A stretch of DNA of 64,000 nt, from assembly GCA_025677835.1 (NCBI GenBank), contig JAIXMR010000014.1, forward strand, positions 124,001-188,000, given 5' to 3'. Origin of the DNA: Sporodiniella umbellata. Lineage: Eukaryota; Mucoromycota; Mucoromycetes; Mucorales; Rhizopodaceae. The position numbers were made by a program, and so were the translations under genes. Positions within the stretch are counted from its first letter, which is position 1; the number at the start of each line of letters is the position of its first letter. The notes under the pieces are model-generated. The model saw nothing but the letters and a program-made list of their open reading frames with translations, did no database searches and had not been told where the DNA came from. Of this stretch, positions 11,065 through 21,069 are shown in pieces.

Positions 11065-11271
11065 TCATGCAGGGTGGGGGGGACGAGGATGACTCTGTTT
11101 TATTTTAGTCATGCTAAACTCTAAAAGCTTTTTTTCGTGAGAATTGGGAGCTATGACAGTCTCGAAAACAGTCCTTTCCTGACTGCTTGTTTCGTACGCT
11201 ATGGCATGGCTGAAGTCAATCGAACTATCCTTCGAATCCTTGGGTGGGTTAGCGAATTTTAAACAGGCCAT
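11065..11271 (-). CDS. Possible 68-residue hypothetical protein
   Basis: An ATG-started ORF (MACLKFANPPKDSK...) with mixed, protein-like composition, a central acidic/hydroxylated part (RTVFETVIAP) and a His/Pro-rich end (SHPRPPHPA). No motif is recognised, and no flanking exon could be joined with confidence. It lies in a spacer between two forward genes. It may be a chance ORF. Confidence 0.25.
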   Translation of the reverse strand: MACLKFANPPKDSKDSSIDFSHAIAYETSSQERTVFETVIAPNSHEKKLLEFSMTKIKQSHPRPPHPA

Positions 11272-11520
11272 CAAACGATTCTCTTTAAATCAATCCATTG
11301 AGAATTACCTTTTAATGTTTTGATCTAACGCTAATCAAAGGATCTTGAAGGTGACACCATCGGTACATGGAACGAATCCATATCTCTTTTTTAAAAAAAA
11401 TAGCTTAATTCAGTTTCACAAAGCTAGGTCAATTTTGTTCTCCTCGACGTACTACTATCGTTGATTGCCATTGACACTTTGGTAAGCCTCAATGACGATC
11501 TAAAGTAGCTTCTCTTTACG

Positions 11521-11559
11521 TCTATCAGCTACGTAACCATGCTTGGAGTAGCTGATAGA
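11521..11559. repeat. 12-bp perfect inverted repeat (hairpin)
   Basis: TCTATCAGCTAC at 11521-11532 pairs exactly with GTAGCTGATAGA at 11548-11559 around a 15-nt loop. It is not followed by a U-run, so it does not look like a classical terminator. Function unknown. Confidence 0.7.
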
Positions 11560-12010
11560 ATCAACCTGTTTTATCAAAAGTATAAACCAAGTCGTTTTTT
11601 TTTTTTTTTTTTTTTTAGTGGATTGGAAAAGAGACTAACCGCATCGTTCTAAATTTTGCTGAAAACACCCAAAAAACCAAAAAACCAAAAAACCAAAAAA
11701 AAGCCATCCCCCCCTCATTGATTTTTTTTTTTTTTTTTTTTTTTTTTGATAAAATAAAAGGCTGGCAACGCCTGATAGAGTGTGGTTTTTAATCACTCAA
11801 AAAAACAAGGTTGTCAGCTTTTATTTTCCACGAATGGATATTTATAAAGAAAAACGTTGATATAGGATAGGCTGTCCCAAATGAATTTCAGGTTGAAAAG
11901 GGGGTGAGCGTTGCCACTTCAAGATAAACTAGGTACTAATCAGGAAACGACTTGTTTAATATAAGAAGCCCTTTATTTTATTTTTTTTCATGTATTTTAT
12001 ATATTTTGTC

Positions 12011-13034
12011 ATGAAGACTACGGTGATTACGAATGGCGATAGTTTATTGGGCTATGCCCTAGCCTTAAAGTTTTTAAAAACGCGACAGGAAAAGATCCGA
12101 GTGTTGTGCCGCGAAAAACAAGGATTGGATGAACTTGTACGATTAGGAGCTCAAGTGGTGGAAGTAGACTATACAGACACAAACAGAATGCATGACCAGT
12201 TGAGAGGCGTGTGCTATGTGATTTTATTACCAGAGTATTCAAAGCACCGCGTACAGGAAGCTGAGATGACGATAGGATGTGCTAAGGAAGAGAGGGTGGA
12301 CTATCTCTCGTTGATTTCATAGTAAAGCGCTCATGATGGGTGTGAGCTGTACTCACTTTTGTAGTCTAGGTGTGGGATCAAAGACGCAAAGGGTGTTGGC
12401 GCACATGGAAGAATACGCTCAGCTTGAAAAATCGGTTGCTCAAGTTTACGACGAAAACAGCCACTGCGTCATACGCTTGCCCTTGTTCTATCAATTCTTC
12501 TACTACCTTGGACCGATGATGATGGACGACGATCAACAAACGATTGGGCTACCTGTTTCAAAGGGGGCAAATTGGGACTTGCTGGCCATGGAGGATGGCA
12601 TCGATGGCATTCTAGCGCTATCAACACCCAATAGACAAAAGAACCGCACTCTGTTTGAGTTGACACCCTCAGATCACACCCTGAATGCAACCGCACTGAT
12701 AACGGCTGCTAACCAAGGTCTAGATCGTGAGATGACGTATCAGCAACTAAAACCGGTAGAGATGACACACTACCTGGAGAGAATACACAACGACAGTCGT
12801 TTTAGAGGTGGACTTCCAGGAAATGCCCTTCCTTTGGGCCAATACCTGAACAAGTACTCTATCGGAACCTTACTCGACTATTGGGCACTCTCAGAGTGCG
12901 GACACACGGATAAGATCACGGACGATTTAAAGAACGCTATTGGTCGTCTACCCATGGCGCTTGAAAATTTCTTTAGGGAAAATCGTCATCACTTCACCAA
13001 GCTTTCTCCTGAAAGTAACCTCCAATCCCAATAA
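12011..13034 (+). CDS. NmrA-like NAD(P)-binding Rossmann protein
   Basis: Exons 12011-12321 and 12365-13034 (43-nt intron) give 326 residues. The N-terminus shows a beta-alpha-beta dinucleotide fold start (TTVITNGDSLLGYALALKFL), then IRVLCREKQGLDELVRLGAQVVEVDYTD, matching the NmrA/atypical-SDR layout in which the second strand is followed by an Asp after a GA-x-VV turn. The glycine loop is diverged (NGDSLLG rather than GATGxxG), so cofactor binding is uncertain. NmrA-like proteins act as redox-sensing regulators or quinone/isoflavone-type reductases; which applies here cannot be told. An ATG at 11990 would add MYFIYFV in frame; the shorter start is preferred because it begins directly at the fold. 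The intron is needed to bypass the stop at 12320. Confidence 0.7.
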
Positions 13035-13163
13035 AGTAAAGCGCATCTGATGCGGAGTGAATCCTTTGTGTCTTGGTCGGCCTTTTTTCAATCTCCGTTA
13101 GCCTGTCAATTACGTCGCTTTTTGTGATTGTTTTCTGGAAAGCTTATTTTCGCATGAAACTAG

Positions 13164-13202
<39 letters not shown>

Positions 13203-13332
13203 GATTTGGTTCTAAAGAATCCCAATGCAAAATGATGTTGGTATAAATAGTGCCTCTTTTTTTTTTTTTTTTAGGAGAGCATTTTTTTTTTTTTTTTTTT
13301 TTTCTTTTTTCTTTTTTTTTCACGCACATAAA
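13035..13332. other. Spacer before the PTP gene
   Basis: Almost 300 nt dominated by A33 at about 13167-13199 and several T runs at 13257-13319. Confidence 0.5.
13242..13249 (+). promoter_or_regulatory. TATA-like element of the PTP gene
   Basis: TATAAATA lies 84 nt upstream of the PTP start codon, ahead of two T tracts. Motif and spacing only. Confidence 0.35.
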
Positions 13333-13857
13333 ATGAGTATCACATACCAGTCACCTACTAAAAGTTGGAATGAGGGTGAACAGGGCGTACTGTCGTATTC
13401 GTCCAACAGCGACCATTGTCACCTCAAACCACCACAAGAGTTTACGAACGAAATACAGAGAAAAAAGAACTTTCAGCCCACTACGCAGTTTTCTGATCAA
13501 AGTCTGGATTTGGTTTCTACCACAGATCTAAACCAGATCTTGTCCACCAACCCAACCAGGCTTCTCTTGATCGATGTACGCTCAGAAACTCATTATGCCA
13601 AAAGTCATATTCTGTCTGCAATTCATATCACCATTCCCTCGATTCTTCTGAAGCGGCCCAACTATACTCTCGATAAAGTAACAGCTTCCCTCAAAGACAA
13701 AGAGTCCATCGGCCAGTTCGAACGTTGGTCTTCAGCAGCCTGTATTGTCTTTTACGATCATACCTCGCACGACTCTGGCAGCGCTTCTATCACCGCTTCC
13801 CTGCTAGCCAAAAAATTCAAGCAGCACCGTTATCACGGTACATTAGCTTACCTGCAA

Positions 13858-13895
<38 letters not shown>

Positions 13896-15495
13896 GGTCC
13901 CAATAGAAAACCAAGCTAACTACGCCCAGGTGGATTTGAGGAATTTCAAAAAGCCTATCCAAGCCAATGCAAGGTCAATCCAGCCAACCACAACAGTCCC
14001 TCTGACTTGCTTACGGCACCTCAACCTACTTCAGTCGCTACACCTGCGCATTCCCCCTTTTTCTTCTTCAACAACATTCGTCAGAATCTTGAACTATCGC
14101 ATGGACCTCTCCAAGAACGATTTGCTATCCGCGTTCCCAGCGAGCGAAGCTCTTTGGACAAGGGCGTCATCCAGCTCTCAGCCTCACCCACCCACCCGCC
14201 TCGTTACGGACTCGGTGGAAGTTCAATTGATGGCCATGGAAACTTTGTACTGCCGAGTTGGCTGAAAGCGATGATGGAAACCTCCGGCCCTAGAAAACTA
14301 GCGGAGAGTTACGAGGTAGACATAGAGACATCCATACACGATTCCTAATCCCAAGGGCTTTCAATGACATCATAGGCATTAGAACGCGCTGAACAAGAAC
14401 GACTGGGTTTTGTCATGCGTTATCACTCCTCTCATCATTCCACCGACTTTCCCTTGAGCATTGCCTCCAGCATGGAGAAAGGCACATTGAATCGATACAA
14501 CAACATCTGGCCTTTTGGTAAGCGTCGATCGATCATGAAAACGTGTAACACTCAACCTACCTTTTTGTAGAGTATTCAAGGGTCAAACTGAACGACAGCC
14601 AGGACGACTTTATCAACGCCAACTATCTCCAGTACGCCGAAGCCAAAGATGACGCAGCACTTTTCCCTGCCTCTCCCTTGACGACCATAGAAAAAGATAT
14701 TGTTCAATCTGGCCTACTCAGTCAGGATTCGTTAGAGACCATGCGTCATCCGGAACAGCTAGACAAGGATCGTAAATATATTGCCACCCAAGGCCCATTA
14801 CCAACTACGTTTGCTGATTTTTGGAAGATGATATGGGATCAAAAATCCAATGGGATTGTCATGTTGACGAATGAAGAAGAACTTCAAAAGGTATGTCTAT
14901 ATATATATATAGAAGCACCCACGTATCAGGATAAAACCCCACTCATACGGTTGCCTAGGTCAAATGCCATCGTTATTGGCCTTCCATCGAACAAAACTAT
15001 GGCTCGATCACGGTCCGTTTGCTTTCAGAAGATGCCCATCCGGTCATGAACGCGAACGATAAACGTGAACGAAAGGAACAGATCATCATCCGACGCTTCC
15101 AACTCAAACATCGTTCTTCACTTCTCCCCCACCGTATCGTCACTCATTTACAGTACACGGGCTGGTCTGACTTTGGCGTGCCCGATACACCCATCGGTCT
15201 CCTTCAGCTGATACATCTTGTCAATGAATCTTATCAAGAAGGCCCTTTGACCGTCCATTGCTCCGCTGGCTGTGGTCGCACAGGGACCTTTTGCGTCGTA
15301 GATACCGTCATCCAACGTCTCTGGCAAGAACGCGATGTCTATACCAGCTCCTCTGTAGATAAGGTCAAAGAAACAGTCAGTCGCCTAAGAGAACAACGAA
15401 TGAGTTCCGTTCAAACACATCGACAATATGTCTTTTGTTATGAAGCCATCCTCTGGTGGCTTCTGGGCTATGGTCATCTCCCTTCCATAGCCTAA
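13333..15495 (+). CDS. Rhodanese-domain protein tyrosine phosphatase (Pyp/Ptp2-3 type)
   Basis: Fungal PTPs of this layout dephosphorylate stress MAP kinases. Exons 13333-13858, 13930-14315, 14376-14517, 14571-14890 and 14959-15495 give 636 residues. The N-terminal third is a rhodanese/CH2 domain ([17 protein letters not shown], later YLQGGFEEF). Its catalytic Cys position reads [11 protein letters not shown], so the domain is probably a non-catalytic kinase-docking module. After a Ser/Pro linker comes the PTP domain: [41 protein letters not shown], the WPD-type loop WSDFGVPD, the active site [12 protein letters not shown] with Cys and Arg intact, and the Q-loop in [13 protein letters not shown]. 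Intron 1 is led by A32. ATG 13333 was chosen because upstream in-frame sequence is only encoded T runs. Confidence 0.93.
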
Positions 15496-15555
15496 TCCAT
15501 CAAACATGGTGGGTGGATTGTTTTTTTTTTTTTTTTGTGTAATGAAACTATCTAC

Positions 15556-15589
<34 letters not shown>

Positions 15590-15890
15590 CTTTCTATCTA
15601 TTTTTTTTTTTTTTTTTTCGTAGTCATGTAATTATAATAAAACAAGCTATCCCCCCCCTCCCCCTTCTTTTACTTGTTTTTGTAATTGATTAAAATAAAA
15701 TCTCTCTCCTTTCTGATGGGTAAAGTAAGTTGGGACTACTTTTGTAAACTGTGTTTGTTTACTTTGGTTTGTTTATCTGCATATTTACTTGATACTGTTT
15801 TGTGTAAAAAGGGAGTTTATTATTGTTATTATTTACATCTTTTTCTCTCTCTCTCTTTTTTTTTTTCTTTCTCACTTTTTCTCTCTCAAA
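15496..15890. other. Spacer with microsatellites
   Basis: Intergenic region with T tracts, a GT run at 15556-15577 directly followed by a TA run to 15589, and a CT-rich leader just before the next ATG. Confidence 0.6.
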
Positions 15891-16677
15891 ATGAAACAAT
15901 CCAAAGAAGCATCTTCGGGTCTGCTCTGTTTAAAGGACAGTCTACAGGAGCAGCTCTATCTCAGAGCACGGTACTGGTTATCCTCTGTGATTCGTGACGA
16001 TGTTTTTTTTGCACCGTCTTTTACTATGTATTCTGGAGCCATCTCAGCCCTTGCGGCTCCCTGTCTACCCCCTGTGACACCACCTTCCGATCTCTTGGTG
16101 GATCAGGAACCTCTGTTTGAGGGTATTGTCGATCTATCGACAGAAGAAGTCTCCGTGAGAAGGCCTGAAAAGAGACCAGGTGCCATCATGTCCTTGAAGA
16201 TCAAAAAGCGAAAGCATACCAAACCCAATACGAAAACTCGATTTGAGCAATTAACTCTAAAAGGAGGGGTATGGTGCCGATATTGTGGAGTGACAGAAGA
16301 CGTCAATTGGAGACCTGGGCCTTGGGGGAAAAAAACGCTGTGCAAGTAAGTTTTGTTTTTAGGTGTATCCTTATTCATCTCTTTTCTATAGTAAACATGG
16401 ATGTGATTATAAAGGTTATGGCCTAGCCAGTCGAATCCCAAGACTTGACCTTTCTGCTTACGTTGGTGAAACATTGAAGGATCGTATCATTCCAGTCGTG
16501 CTCCAAGTCTGTTTTCGATGCCAATCTTTAAACAAGGGTGAAATCATCATCACTTGTCAAGGATGCACTCATGTTTTTCATCAACATTGCGGTCGCGTAG
16601 AATTCAATGGAAAAAATTACTGTAGTCCCAACTGTATCAAAAAGAATCTGACAAAGAGCCCGCTTGTAAACCCATAA
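15891..16677 (+). CDS. GATA-like plus PHD-like zinc-finger protein
   Basis: Exons 15891-16345 and 16392-16677 give 246 residues, a likely nuclear chromatin or transcription factor. A basic stretch (LKIKKRKHTK) precedes a GATA-like finger: CRYCGVTEDVNWRPGPWG, then TLCNKHGCDYKGYG. Compared with the usual CNACG end, the fourth zinc ligand is His instead of Cys. A second cysteine cluster follows, CFRCQSLNKGEIIITCQGC, then HVFHQHC and NYCSPNC, resembling a short PHD/RING-type cross-brace. A poly-pyrimidine leader (CTCTCT) sits just before the ATG. The exact orthologue is unknown to me. The intron splits the Asn codon inside the GATA finger. Confidence 0.75.
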
Positions 16678-16807
16678 AAAAAAAAAAAAAACATTTCCTA
16701 TTTTTGTAAATAAACTAGACTCAAGTAAATACACGACCCATTTCTTGTCTGAGCTTTTATGCCAAAAAAATAAAAAAAAATAAAGGGATGGGGGAAACTA
16801 AATGTTA

Positions 16808-17287
16808 TCACCAAACAGGTCGAGATAGGATCAGATCGGTAATCTCGTGAAATACTTGTCTGTTCTTTTTCAAGTCTTCTGAAAACTTCAAGGCAATCCC
16901 CAGTAACAAAGGTCGTGTTTCCTGTGGATTCATGGCAACAATCGCTTGGAGAATAGAAGTCGAATAAAGTATGTACATATCGCTCTGAGAACTGTTGCTG
17001 TCGCCCATCAGAACTTGACTCGTTGTAGGAAAAGTGTCAAGTGTGCTAATCCTGTGAGGTGCAGCATCGAGCGAGGTATGAATCTACTCTACGCTTTAGA
17101 AAACAAACGACTACCCCCACACCCCGTTTTTTTTTTTTTTCCATACCAAACTTCCTATTTTTCCATATTGCGTTACAACCACAAATATTTTATCTGAAAA
17201 CCCTTGAATCAAAATTTCGGTTGGAACACCTTCAATGTTGACGGCTACTTGCTGATTCTTTATAGGAAACTCGTCTTTTTTGTCCAT
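16808..17287 (-). CDS. Proteasome assembly chaperone 3-like protein (PAC3/PSMG3)
   Basis: Exons 17287-17147 and 17083-16808 give 138 residues, the size of PSMG3. The N-terminal half reads VAVNIEGVPTEILIQGFSDKIFVVVTQYGKIGSLV, closely following the PAC3 pattern in which a GVPT turn leads to a strand ending in VTQ-GKMGTLV. The second exon carries QVLMGDS, then ILQAIVAMNPQETRPLLLGIALK and ends SRPVW, again like the PAC3 end. PAC3 pairs with PAC4 to guide 20S alpha-ring assembly in the cytosol. The exon 2 acceptor (GTAG at 17084-17087) was chosen because it keeps the frame. The start lies 60 nt from the forward ATG of the next small gene. Confidence 0.75.
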
Positions 17288-17346
17288 GACTGAAAAAAAG
17301 AGCGGGCTTTTTTTTTTTTTGTTTTTTTTTCCCCCGTTTTAACACT

Positions 17347-17575
17347 ATGGCTCAAATCGGTAAAGCATTAGCAGTTTCCTTTGGTGCTTTGGCAGGTGGT
17401 GTGGCAGGCTTTTATTTTCTAGAAATGTACAAAATTCAGTCTAAAGTAAACGAAAACGAAAACGAAAAAAAGTCAATGTCTAAAACAAATTTGACAGGAA
17501 CAACGGTTAGCATTGCTTATAGAGAAGAAGAAAGAATATGAGCGCTTACAAAGCGAAAAGAAAGATTCTGCCTAA
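17347..17575 (+). CDS. Tiny single-span membrane protein, unknown
   Basis: The ATG at 17347 opens MAQIGKALAVSFGALAGGVAGFYFLEMYKIQSK, a Gly/Ala-rich transmembrane helix with a positive end, of the kind seen in small mitochondrial inner-membrane proteins. Unspliced, it stops at 17541 (64 residues). Splicing at GTAAAC (17446) to an AG at 17523-17524 gives a 49-residue form ending KKEYERLQSEKKDSA, which looks more natural as a charged tail. The choice between the two forms is open. It shares a very short divergent promoter with the PAC3-like gene. Confidence 0.5.
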
Positions 17576-17968
17576 ACTTGTACTTTCGACCATAAGAAAA
17601 AAAAAAAATCCCCACCTCTTTCTTTGACAACCCATGTTAAAGCATATATACACATATATCTACTCGTATCAAACTATTTACATATATATACACACGGCCA
17701 TAGTGTTCTATATTAGATAACGCACTATGATTTACACAATAAACAAACTAGAAACCACAACAAAAACGGATCATCTTGTTTTATACAAAAAAAAAGCTAT
17801 TCGGGTTAATGTAGTGGTAAAGAAAATCTACTTTTTGTAAATAAGGATGGATACAATAGTCTGTAATCAAAACGCCACCCCCAAAAGACTAGACACATAT
17901 TAAAAACCAAAAACAAAGAGGTATTAGTTCAGTAAATTCTTGCTGTACGGTTTGCTTATTTTAATATG

Positions 17969-18003
<35 letters not shown>

Positions 18004-18023
18004 GTATAAACAAACAAGGTGAT
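17576..18023. other. Spacer with TG microsatellite
   Basis: AT-rich 3' region between two convergent genes; TG repeat at 17966-17990 followed by TATG repeats to about 18003. No gene seen. Confidence 0.6.
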
Positions 18024-19516
18024 TTAAATAACAGATTCATCATAAGAAGGAATCACTTTGAATGGATGCGGGATAAGTGCACTACTTATATCGCCCCACC
18101 AGGTGTCCGTACATTGTCTATACCATTCAACTAAAAAAAAAAAAAAAAAAAAAACGTCAGAGAGTTGCAAGTATAGAGCTCTTTTGATCATACTTGTTTT
18201 TAATAATCCTTTGTCAAATGACATCCTAGGTGACCATCCCAACTTTTCTAATTTTGAGCAGTCGATGGCATAACGTTTATCATTGAATGCCCTATCTCTT
18301 ACAAACTCAATATGATCGTTCATTTCGCTTTCTTTGTAACCAAATAAAAGAATGAGGCGCTGAGCCATCTCTAGATTGGAGATTTCAGAAGGTGCACCGA
18401 TATTGTATGTCTCTCCCACACTTCCTTGATGAAAGATGATATCAATAGCATCAGCTACATCTGCAGCATAAAGGTATTTACGAGAGTTGTGTCCATCTCC
18501 ATGAATATAGCATTTCTTTCCTCTGAGCAAACTGCAAACAAACTTTGAGGTGATCTTTTCAGGGAATTGATAGGGTCCATATACGTTATTGGATCGTGTA
18601 ATCATCACTGGTAAACCAAACGATTTCTGGTAAGCCTTGACTAAACACTCGGCGGCTGCTTTGGTAGCCGAATATGGGTTGGAGGGGGATAAAATGGTAT
18701 CTTCTGGGCAATCTGGCTATACAAATCCTTAAGTTTAGAGGCAGCACACTATCCTTTCCAAGACTAAACTTACACCGTTAATGACTTCACCATATACCTC
18801 GTCTGTACTGACATGAATGAAACGTGTGATCTTTCTTATTTTGGCTGCCTCCAAGAGTACATGTGTTCCCATTACATTGTTTCTATAGTTTGGCATGAAT
18901 CACTCTGTACCTTATATATATATATATAGAAAATTACTTTGTAAACTCAAATGAATCACCAAATGAGTTATCTACATGCGTCTGAGCTGCCAAGTGAAAT
19001 ATAACATCAATCTTCTTATCCTTTAACAAAAAGGTAATAAAGTCGGCCGAGGTAATGTCACCCTATCAAATAATGTTAGTGCGTGAGCGTTTTAAGCTTT
19101 TTTTTTTTTTAAAAAAAAAAAAATGCTTTGTATTTACTCGAACAAAGGTAAAATTCGGGAATTCTTTCACGGATTTTAAATTCTGCAAAGATCCACAGTA
19201 GTCAAGTTTGTCGACAACATAGATATGGTACTCTGGGTATAAAACAACTAGCTTTCTTACAAGAAATGAGCCGCTTTTTTTTTTTTTTTTTTTTTTTTTT
19301 GGAAAAGATTTAATAAAAGACATATACGACCTTTTTTTTTTTTTTTTCTGTTGACTCTAGTACTTACATAAAGCCTGCTCCGCCTGTGACTAAAATGTTT
19401 TTAACTTGATTAAGGTCAACAGCTAATTCGGATATTCTTGTTCCAATGTCCTGTTTATCAAACTCAGTAATGCATTTCACAAGTTGTGCATGTTTCTCGA
19501 AATGTTCTTTTTGCAT
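18024..19516 (-). CDS. dTDP-glucose 4,6-dehydratase-like extended SDR (RmlB/TGDS type)
   Basis: Exons 19516-19368, 19273-19138, 19062-18938, 18882-18774, 18716-18194 and 18130-18024 give 382 residues. Family enzymes convert an NDP-glucose to the 4-keto-6-deoxy sugar, the first step to rhamnose-type sugars. Visible are the NAD loop TGGAGFIGS (split by intron 1), VVDKLDYCGSL, FHLAAQTHVDNSF, NNVMGTHVLLEAA, HVSTDEVYGE, the catalytic YSATKAA (Tyr-xxx-Lys), TRSNNVYGPYQFPEK, GDGHNSRKYLYAADVADA and YNIG. About 30 extra residues precede the fold. The Asp of the STDEVYG motif serves as acid in the family. Which nucleotide sugar is used cannot be read from sequence. Exon 2 starts after a long A tract acting as the acceptor context. 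Confidence 0.9.
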
Positions 19517-20069
19517 GAGGTTTAAAGAGATGATACTCAAAAAATGCTAAGAATAAAGTAAGTTTTGTAAGAAAAGAAAAGAAAAAGAAAAGAAAAGAGC
19601 GTTTATTACTAGTACCGAGAAATTTTAAAATTGAACACTGTCAAAAATTTTAAACTAATTAAACTTTCCAAGAAAAGGAGTTTGGATAGAGGCGATAGAT
19701 TTTAGATGAACTCTAATTATAGAATCTCGTTTTATGCTGGTTCTTGCTTTCAAAACCTTATATATAAAGAGGCAAGCAACATGCTGAGCTGTAGCACTTT
19801 GCCTTAATGGCTACCATAACCTTATTACTGTAATCTGCTTTACTTTTCTTATTGCCGCTAATGACCATTACCACTCACTCTATAGCCGAAAGCAATATCC
19901 TCAAAAGAAACTCGTTTAAAGTCATTCTGATTTTCGAATAAACCTTTTATCCATAACAACAAGTACAGTCGACGAAATTAGATTGGGTTAATAAAGTGTT
20001 TTTTGAGTTGGACACTGACGGAGATTTGGGATACCAGTAAAAAATTTGGAACGCAGATGCAACAATGCT

Positions 20070-20100
<31 letters not shown>

Positions 20101-21069
20101 GGCAAAATGAAGTCAAAGTTTCTTAGAACAGCGTTTTATTTTTCATTAAAGTATAACAATATATATACACGCATATAGATTTCTAATAGTAGCAAGATAA
20201 AGACAACATATAAGCGGTTCAAAAGGGTTCCCGATACTATGATTGTGAATCTACACTATCTTTCGACTTCATTTCGCCAATACAGTATTTCCAAAATCAA
20301 TATCGCATTTCATAACGTAACTATACAGAAATCTACGATATCGATTTTGGAAACACTGTAGAAGGATGTATTAGCCCAACCTAGTAGTGTCGACTATAGC
20401 AAAGATCGTTGCTACGGTTAAACAATTTATACTTTTTTTTTTTAAGCGGATCTAATATATTGTCTGTTTTGAAGAGACATGAAAATAGTAAGGCCTTTAA
20501 AGCTTGTCTGGTTATGTATAAATTGGAACGTTATTACCCATTGACCGCATCAATCATTCAGAAACCGTTTTGAATTAAAGTAAATGGTATATAAATATAA
20601 GCCTTGTATTTTGTATTCATTAAAGAGTCTAAAGAAAAAAAGCTTTCAATGCAAGTAGCAATGCTCACCTAGTCTCAAAAAAAAAAAACTAATACTTATG
20701 AAAAAAGAGAGATAGCCAATTACGTGTTTGTCTTCTTTGCCCATACACTGCCCTAAAATCTTGTTTGCTATACTTTACTTTTTCTTTTAGTTTATGTTTT
20801 CACTCAGTCTAAATCGTGTACTATCAGAAGTACGGCTACATACAAACAGTCAAATACTAGCAAATACACTGTTGTCTCATTGTCTATGTTTGTATATATA
20901 CGTTTCCTTGGCATATTGTATGACTTTTCGAAGCTCTTTAAGTCTGTAAACCTCAAATTAGAGTCTGTACTTTTTAACGCGCTTTTTTAATTATAGAGCG
21001 ACTCTTTTCTCAGGTACATCTCCAATTACTGTGCTTTTTTTCTATTTCTTTTTCGTGTAATAGCCTTTA
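19517..21069. other. 1.55-kb intergenic stretch
   Basis: AT-rich, without a supported gene. It contains T30 at about 20071-20100 and the small TA-flanked inverted-repeat element at 20281-20360. It separates the divergent dehydratase and importin genes. Confidence 0.5.
20281..20360. mobile_element. Tiny MITE-like element with TA target duplication
   Basis: The left end TACAGTATTTCCAAAATC (from 20281) is the inverse of the right end GATTTTGGAAACACTGTA (to 20360), with about two mismatches over 25 nt each side. Both ends have the TA-CAGT form typical of Tc1/mariner insertions, so TA would be the target duplication and the element only 76 nt. It has no coding capacity. Confidence 0.55.

Larger units (their letters stand above)
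10766..12010. other. Intergenic stretch with homopolymers and a strong hairpin
   Basis: It holds A26 at about 10845, A19 at about 10985, T22 at 11596, a triple CCAAAAAA repeat near 11670-11700, T23 at about 11722, a 12-bp inverted repeat at 11521-11559, and one small minus-strand ORF listed separately. Confidence 0.5.

Noticed and set aside
12469..12696. Antisense ORF inside the NmrA-like gene
   Set aside because: Shadow of a well-supported exon in the opposite strand.
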